Shown here piece after piece: positions 5,494 to 9,758 of a DNA stretch of 9,758 nt. The stretch comes from Treponema sp. Lineage in GTDB: Bacteria > Spirochaetota > Spirochaetia > Treponematales > Breznakiellaceae. Made by a program: the position numbers and the translations under genes. Position 1 is the first letter of the stretch; each line of letters begins with the position of its first letter. The stretch spans positions 1 through 9,758 of the forward strand of contig JAIRLZ010000027.1 of NCBI GenBank assembly GCA_031259035.1, in the 5' to 3' direction. A model generated the notes under the pieces. That model saw only the letters and a list, made by a program, of their open reading frames with translations. It was not told the DNA's origin and did not search any database.

Positions 5494-5623
5494 ATAGTAT
5501 ACACTCTCTCTGTCGATTCGCGCCGCCTTGTGCGCTTGCTGTATTATCAAATAGAAATCTTTTTCAAAGCGTGAAAATAGTTTATGCGCATGTTTCGGAT
5601 TAAATTCTGAGAAAACGTGGGGA

Positions 5624-5696
5624 AAACCGGAAAAAACTCCGATTCCGCCCTAAATTCATGATTTCTTTTTCAAAATGCGGCGTTTTGGAGCGGTTT
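5624..5696. promoter_or_regulatory. Imperfect inverted repeat upstream of the sigma-54 promoter
   Basis: AAACCG (5624-5629) pairs with CGGTTT (5691-5696), CTCC (5637-5640) with GGAG (5687-5690), and CCGC (5645-5648) with GCGG (5677-5680). The element lies about 50-125 bp upstream of the -24 box, within the range where RpoN activators bind. An activator site is inference only. Confidence 0.25.
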
Positions 5697-5746
5697 CTAT
5701 AATTGCAATACGATCTGGCGTCAGCCTTTTTTTATAAAATCATTTG

Positions 5747-5764
5747 TTGGCACGAATTTTGCAT
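5747..5764 (+). promoter_or_regulatory. Sigma-54 (RpoN) -24/-12 promoter of the sigma gene
   Basis: TTGGCACG (5747-5754) and TTGCAT (5759-5764) match the RpoN consensus TTGGCACG-N4-TTGCW at every defined base. The invariant GG (5749-5750) and GC (5761-5762) are separated by exactly 10 bp, as required. The expected start is near 5774, giving a leader of about 52 bases to the ATG at 5826. No comparable sigma-70 promoter is found between here and the gene. Confidence 0.85.
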
Positions 5765-5783
5765 TATTAGTAATAATAGAATT

Positions 5784-5808
5784 CCGCGGCATTTGCCCAC
5801 GGTTTTTT
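5784..5808 (+). terminator. Weak hairpin plus T6 in the sigma-gene leader
   Basis: CCG (5784-5786) and GGC (5788-5790) pair with GCC (5795-5797) and CGG (5800-5802) around the loop ATTT, with a small internal mismatch, followed by six T (5803-5808). It lies between the sigma-54 start and the ribosome-binding site, so if it terminates at all it would act as an attenuator. The stem is short and this is a weak call. Confidence 0.3.
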
Positions 5809-5814
5809 GTTACC

Positions 5815-5819
5815 GGAGG
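5815..5819 (+). promoter_or_regulatory. Ribosome-binding site fixing the sigma-gene start
   Basis: GGAGG lies six bases before the ATG at 5826. It decides against an in-frame upstream ATG at 5703, whose reading would run through the -24/-12 promoter. Confidence 0.8.
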
Positions 5820-5825
5820 TTTCCC

Positions 5826-6668
5826 ATGAAAAAGAACATGAGCGATAAGGACAATTCTTTATTACGGACATATTTTGAACAGATCAAGGCGATCCCATTG
5901 TTGAGTTTTGAAGAGGAGATTGAGCTTTCCAAACGTATACGCGAGGGAAATGAAACCGCGCGCAAAAGGTTGATTGAAGCGAATCTTCGGCTCGTGGTGA
6001 AAATCGCTCATTCATATGTAATAGCAGACGCATCTTTTATGGATATCATTCAAGAAGGCAACGTGGGTCTCATTCATGCGGTTGAAAAGTACGATCATTC
6101 AAAAAATGTGCGTTTTTCCACGTATGCGAACTGGTGGATAAAACAGTCTATACGGAGGTACTTTACCAATAAGCGGCGGGCTATCCGCCTGCCGGACAGA
6201 AAGGAAGACTTGTTGACGAAGATCAAGGCGGCCGCCCAAATATTGTCTCAGGAATTCATGCGCCAGCCCACGCTTGATGAAATAGCCATGAAACTGTCGC
6301 TTCCCAGAGAGCGGATCGAAATGGTTCTCAATATGACCAATGAGCTTGTTTCCCTTGATTCGGATTCAGGAAATAGCGAAAACGCGACGGCAATTGAAAT
6401 GTGCGAGGATTATACGTACAACCCTGAACGGGAATTTGTACGAAAAACGGTAAAACAAGACACCCTGCGCATTCTGGACAAGCTTAAAGAGAACGAGCGG
6501 CTCATTATTATGTACCGTTTTCGGCTCAATTCAAAAGCCCCCCATACGCTCAAGGGCATCAGTGAAGAAATGGGCGTCTCACCGGAGACCGTACGACAGA
6601 TAGAAATCCGCGCCCTGCGCAATTTACGTGTCCACGCGGAGGAATTCGCGTGGTTAAGGGCAATATAG
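5826..6668 (+). CDS. Alternative sigma-70-family RNA polymerase sigma factor (group 2, RpoD/RpoS-like)
   Basis: A 280-residue sigma factor that binds core RNA polymerase and directs promoter choice. Region 1.2 is at about 11-40 (LLRTYFEQIKAIPLLSFEEE). Regions 2.1-2.4 are at about 50-122, with the core-binding NLRLVV.IA..Y block, DIIQEGNVGLI.AVEKYD, and the -10-recognition block RFSTYANWWIKQSIRR. Region 3 is at about 125-195. Region 4 is at about 205-272, with the -35-reading helix-turn-helix (ISEEMGVSPETVRQIEIRAL). It lacks region 1.1 and the large non-conserved insert of the primary RpoD, so it is an alternative factor about the size of Borrelia RpoS. No anti-sigma gene is adjacent. The -24/-12 promoter implies RpoN control. 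Whether it is orthologous to RpoS or only analogous cannot be settled here. Confidence 0.9.
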   Translation: MKKNMSDKDNSLLRTYFEQIKAIPLLSFEEEIELSKRIREGNETARKRLIEANLRLVVKIAHSYVIADASFMDIIQEGNVGLIHAVEKYDHSKNVRFSTYANWWIKQSIRRYFTNKRRAIRLPDRKEDLLTKIKAAAQILSQEFMRQPTLDEIAMKLSLPRERIEMVLNMTNELVSLDSDSGNSENATAIEMCEDYTYNPEREFVRKTVKQDTLRILDKLKENERLIIMYRFRLNSKAPHTLKGISEEMGVSPETVRQIEIRALRNLRVHAEEFAWLRAI

Positions 6669-6689
6669 CCGCCCGATCTTCACTGGCTG

Positions 6690-7562
6690 TCAATAGTAAG
6701 TAATCCTGTAGTCGCCCGCGACTCTGAAACCGACTTTGCTGTACACGTTGCGGGCCGCAGGCTTTTCTTTTTTGACAAAAAGGCTCGCCCGCTTGCCTTC
6801 GCCAAGCAGTCCTTGCACAAAAACGGCGGTCATGCGTGTGGCTATGCCTCTTTGCCGGTATGACGGGTGGACATACACCCCGCCTATCTGAACCCACGAG
6901 GGTGTAACCGCGTTTGTATTGATTTTTCCCACAATCCGCCCGCCGAGTTCCGCAATCAAGATACGCTCATGCTTGACAAGGCGTTCTGTGATCATGCGGC
7001 ATACGGCGGGATCGAAGGTCCCGTTTTTTGGCAGGACTTCTTCCTGTTCGTAGCCTGCCTGCAAGGGAAAAAGTCTGTCAATATCGGACACGCCGGGCTG
7101 CCGGACGATGAGTCCCGGAGGTCCCGCGTACAGTTCCCGCGCTGGCGGCGCGTCGGCGGTCGCCATAAAATCGTAGACAATATGGTCAACAGGTTGCAAG
7201 CCGAACTCCGCCGCATAGTGTTCCAAAAGCTCGACCTCACGGGCTTTCCCATGAAACACAAACTGACGCGCGTCTGTGACATTTTTTTTGAAAAAAAAAG
7301 AAGCGATTTTTTCAAATTTTTTGACTTCATCGTCAAAAACAGGATACACGGTGTATCCGCTCCGTACTATCGCCCCCTGAATAACGCCGTTTTCTTTCAG
7401 CGCCAACCCATGAATCGTTTCTTTCTCCCGCTCCGCGTGGGCGTGTAGATATTTTGCGTACACGGCGACCGAAAACGGCAGTTTTTCTTCAAGAAAATCC
7501 ATAATGCGCGCTTCCGCCGCCCCCGCTTTTCTTTTGTTTTCAATTTTTTCCAAGAGCGTCAT
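6690..7562 (-). CDS. GNAT-family N-acetyltransferase
   Basis: A 290-residue protein with a C-terminal GNAT domain that would transfer an acetyl group from acetyl-CoA to an amine. The acetyl-CoA loop is visible as VYVHPSYRQRGIATRM (229-244), with R/Q-x-x-G-x-A at 236-241, preceded by the beta-strand region LIAELGGRIVGKINTNAV. Motif B follows as SLFVKKEKPAARNVYSKVGF (260-279). The N-terminal half (1-145) is less clear and may be a degenerate second GNAT fold. The ATG at 7562 is preferred because it overlaps the GH3 stop as ATGA, the pattern of coupled genes; an ATG at 7577 is possible. The message carries adjacent T9 and A8 runs that could slip. It ends 21 bp from the sigma gene, tail to tail. 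Substrate unknown. Confidence 0.8.
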   Translation of the reverse strand: MTLLEKIENKRKAGAAEARIMDFLEEKLPFSVAVYAKYLHAHAEREKETIHGLALKENGVIQGAIVRSGYTVYPVFDDEVKKFEKIASFFFKKNVTDARQFVFHGKAREVELLEHYAAEFGLQPVDHIVYDFMATADAPPARELYAGPPGLIVRQPGVSDIDRLFPLQAGYEQEEVLPKNGTFDPAVCRMITERLVKHERILIAELGGRIVGKINTNAVTPSWVQIGGVYVHPSYRQRGIATRMTAVFVQGLLGEGKRASLFVKKEKPAARNVYSKVGFRVAGDYRITYY

Positions 7563-9226
7563 TGCGGAGCGACCCACCGCGGCTCGTTGAGGGAGAACGG
7601 CAGTTTCCCGTACGCGCTGATGCGCCCTATCAGGGCGGAAAAGCCGGCGACAAACGATTCGTTTGCATAACTATACACCGCTATGGCTCCGTCCACCCAC
7701 GGGGTTCTGTCCAGATACACGGGAGTCAGTACGGAAAAAACAATGACTTTTTTCTTGAGCGGCTCAAGCGCGTTCAAAAAACGCAGTCCCGCGGCGTCGG
7801 AAAGACAGAATATAATGGTGTCCGCCGCTCTGGCGTACATCAGAAAATCGTTGATGCCAAAATCTACCGAATACCAGTAGGATTTCGCCCCTGGATACGC
7901 GGACTTCCCCTGCTTGAAAAATTCAAGGTACTGCCCTGTGAGGAGAACATTTCCCGCGTCTTTCGGCGGCAGGGGAAAGGGCGCGTCTTTTATCACCGTT
8001 ACGCTCCGTACCGCCAGATCCAGAAAAAAGGCGACGCCTTCGGGATCGGGCAGGTTCTCTTTGAGTTTTTCCATATCGGGAATGTAAGGGACGGCTTTTT
8101 CGCCTCGTACATACGTTAATTTCACTTCCAGCACCCGCCGCGCCGCGTCTTGCACCCGCGCCTTGAATTCCGGCTCTTCTTTCATTGAGGAAAGGAGAGT
8201 CGTCCACACCGGATCGAACAAAAGCGGCGTTTTTGAAAGCATGATGATGTCGTTTCCGGCGGCGAGCGCTTGTTTCGCCGCTTTAGAAAGGCTGCCGGCG
8301 CCCATGGTAGCCCCGTTCATCATAAGATCGTCTGTAATGACAAGCCCTTGAAAGCCCATTTTTTCACGCAGGATGTCGTTCAAAAACCACGACGAAAGGG
8401 ACGCCGGCGTATCGCCCGCTTGGGTGTTTGGAAAAGCGAGGTGTCCGCTCATAACAGCCGGCAGATGTTCCTTCGTGAGCATCCGGTAAGGAATGAGTTC
8501 CCGATCCCAAAGCACATCAAGGCTCGCGTTGATCTTTGGAAGGACGCCGTGAGAATCGAGATCCGTGTCCCCATGGCCGGGAAAATGTTTTGCGGTTGGA
8601 ATGACGCCGGCGGCAAGCTGTCCCTTCATAAACGCCGCGCCAAGTATGCCGGTTGCCGCCGGATCCGCGCCAAACGCCCGCGGACCGATCAGCGCCGAGT
8701 TGCGGTTCGTGTAAAGGTCGACTGTGGGCGCGAAGTTCATGTTGATGCCCAGAAGCGCCAGTTCTCTGCCGATGTAGTACCCCGCCCGGTAAGCGTCTTG
8801 CGGGTATCCCGACGCGCCTATGGCCATGTTGCCGGGCGTTTCGCTCGTCGCGCCTTTCACGTGCCTGATCCACCCGCCTTCCTGATCGGTCGCCACAAGG
8901 AGGGGTATCTGATACGCGCCTTTGAGCGATTCTTTCTGAAGTTCGCCTACGGTTGCGGCAAGCCGCGTGGTGTCGCTCGTATTCCACCCGAATATCTTTA
9001 CTCCGCCAAGATTCCTGTCCCGTATCCAGTCCATGATGAGCGGCGAAGGATCCGCCCCAACCCAGCCGAGCATGAGCGTCTGCGCCAAGACCCGCTCGTC
9101 GCTCATGTCCGCGACTATGGCGGCGGCCAACCGCTTCGGATCGCCTGGATCGTTAAAAGACAGGGAAAAGACGCGGAGAGGGGCAATGAAGAGAAGCGCA
9201 ATGGCGGTTTGTTTTATGAACGGCAT
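7559..9226 (-). CDS. Secreted glycoside hydrolase family 3 beta-N-acetylhexosaminidase
   Basis: A 555-residue exported GH3 enzyme of the NagZ-like branch, which removes terminal N-acetylglucosamine from peptidoglycan fragments or other glycans. The start at 9226 gives an immediate signal peptide (MPFIKQTAIALLFIAP) and lies 7 bp after the preceding stop. A longer reading to 9412 would only add a basic stretch overlapping the upstream gene. The TIM barrel shows DQEGGW (114-119), the KHFPGHGDTDLDSH signature (213-226) with the D224/H226 acid-base dyad typical of GH3 hexosaminidases, and the nucleophile region VITDDLMM (296-303). A second alpha/beta domain (about 390-555) extends it beyond the roughly 340 residues of cytosolic NagZ. 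With a signal peptide it should act in the periplasm or outside. It is coupled to the GNAT gene by a 4-bp overlap. Confidence 0.88.
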   Translation of the reverse strand: MPFIKQTAIALLFIAPLRVFSLSFNDPGDPKRLAAAIVADMSDERVLAQTLMLGWVGADPSPLIMDWIRDRNLGGVKIFGWNTSDTTRLAATVGELQKESLKGAYQIPLLVATDQEGGWIRHVKGATSETPGNMAIGASGYPQDAYRAGYYIGRELALLGINMNFAPTVDLYTNRNSALIGPRAFGADPAATGILGAAFMKGQLAAGVIPTAKHFPGHGDTDLDSHGVLPKINASLDVLWDRELIPYRMLTKEHLPAVMSGHLAFPNTQAGDTPASLSSWFLNDILREKMGFQGLVITDDLMMNGATMGAGSLSKAAKQALAAGNDIIMLSKTPLLFDPVWTTLLSSMKEEPEFKARVQDAARRVLEVKLTYVRGEKAVPYIPDMEKLKENLPDPEGVAFFLDLAVRSVTVIKDAPFPLPPKDAGNVLLTGQYLEFFKQGKSAYPGAKSYWYSVDFGINDFLMYARAADTIIFCLSDAAGLRFLNALEPLKKKVIVFSVLTPVYLDRTPWVDGAIAVYSYANESFVAGFSALIGRISAYGKLPFSLNEPRWVAPQ

Positions 9227-9233
9227 AGTTTTT

Positions 9234-9743
9234 TCACGTGTATATTGAAACCGGAACCTCAGCGCCGTTGCGGGCGAGCGTTTCTTCCAAGGTTTTCGCC
9301 CTTTTTTCAAGATAGGAAGCCGGAGCCGCTTCCGCAAATGGATCCTCCGCTGAGGGGCGCGCCTTCCCATACAACTGGAATTGTCTGACATTGCCGGTTT
9401 TAGCCAATTCAAGCGCCAGAGCGTTCCACGCCGCCTCTTCCGCGTCCGAAGGCAACGCTCCGCCGATTGAACACAGCATGGTTTGAAGCGTCGCCGGAGA
9501 GACGCTCACGAATTCCTTTATTTTTGCGATGAGCTTGTCAAAGGGGATCGTCGATCTGTTGATGGCGCGGTACCACGCTTCGCCGCCGGCGTCAAGTTTG
9601 AGCCATACATCAAGCCCATAAGAAACCGCCGCGTTCTGTAGGCGCGAAAAAATCTCGTCCCGGAGTAAACCCGCTCCGCAGGTGATCGCCACGAGTTTCG
9701 CTTCCGGCGCCGCTTTTTTTGTATGTAGCGGGCGGCTTCCCAC
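9234..9743 (-). CDS. Radical SAM protein, C-terminal part (N-terminus missing, probable frameshift)
   Basis: The 169 residues in this frame look like the second half of a radical SAM protein. Strand KLVAITCGAGLL (16-27) is followed by VWLKLDAGGEAWYRAINRS (46-64), matching the 'LDAG.E..FR.INR' block of one radical SAM subgroup, and then by LQTML and VRQFQLYGKARP. The CxxxCxxC iron-sulfur motif would lie upstream and is absent. The start used here (GTG at 9743) is only formal, and the frame has a stop at 9756-9758. In the next frame the DNA reads MAWEAARYIQKK, which joins naturally to AAPEAKLVAIT across a run of seven A on the minus strand (9714-9720); one added A would fuse them. That other frame also has a stop just before its ATG, so the gene may be broken twice. 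It precedes the GH3 gene by 7 bp, in one operon. Confidence 0.6.
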   Translation of the reverse strand: MGSRPLHTKKAAPEAKLVAITCGAGLLRDEIFSRLQNAAVSYGLDVWLKLDAGGEAWYRAINRSTIPFDKLIAKIKEFVSVSPATLQTMLCSIGGALPSDAEEAAWNALALELAKTGNVRQFQLYGKARPSAEDPFAEAAPASYLEKRAKTLEETLARNGAEVPVSIYT

Positions 9744-9758
9744 GCCATTTAAAAATTA

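Noticed and set aside
5703..5825. In-frame upstream extension of the sigma factor from the ATG at 5703
   Set aside because: It would translate through the consensus -24/-12 promoter, has no ribosome-binding site and adds residues unlike sigma region 1.1; the ATG at 5826 has GGAGG at six bases.
9227..9412. N-terminal extension of the GH3 protein
   Set aside because: It overlaps the radical SAM gene, is highly basic and would bury the signal peptide that begins at 9226.

Overview
The window is bacterial DNA of roughly balanced base composition, with denser G+C in genes and A+T-rich intergenic DNA. It most resembles a spirochaete, probably a treponeme such as those of termite guts. I infer this from the overall style of the proteins and from an RpoN-type promoter in front of a small sigma-70-family gene. 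No database search was possible, so the taxonomy is tentative.

Layout, left to right. (1) Positions 1-412: the 5' end of an IS4/Tn5-type transposase on the minus strand, apparently frameshifted and running off the edge, then a hairpin-rich repeat-like block. (2) 413-1945, plus strand: a Cof-type HAD hydrolase, then a small clan AA aspartic protease-like protein with an elaborate leader (promoter, two hairpins, a possible 18-codon leader peptide). (3) 1985-4095, minus strand: an xseB-mutL operon with a 4-bp ATGA overlap and a recognisable sigma-70 promoter. (4) 4096-4465: a gene-free stretch with a strongly foldable element and a perfect 16-bp palindrome. (5) 4466-5209, minus strand: a secreted protein of unknown function with an acidic repetitive tail. 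(6) 5210-5825: a long A+T-rich regulatory region holding the minus promoter of the secreted protein, a foldable segment, a good plus-strand sigma-70 promoter and a consensus sigma-54 promoter. (7) 5826-6668, plus: a 280-residue sigma-70-family factor. (8) 6690-9743, minus: a tightly packed operon of a radical SAM protein C-terminal part, a secreted GH3 beta-N-acetylhexosaminidase and a GNAT acetyltransferase.

How the parts work together. MutL and XseB both belong to DNA repair and nucleolytic processing, and their overlap implies coupled translation. The GH3 enzyme probably trims amino-sugar glycans, such as peptidoglycan or dietary material, in the cell envelope; the acetyltransferase is translationally coupled to it. 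The most interesting arrangement is the sigma gene: a textbook -24/-12 element sits about 60 bp upstream of its start, which suggests that RpoN plus an activator switches on a second sigma factor, like the RpoN-RpoS cascade of Borrelia. Several plus-strand genes also carry a hairpin and T-run just before the ribosome-binding site, which hints at leader-level control.
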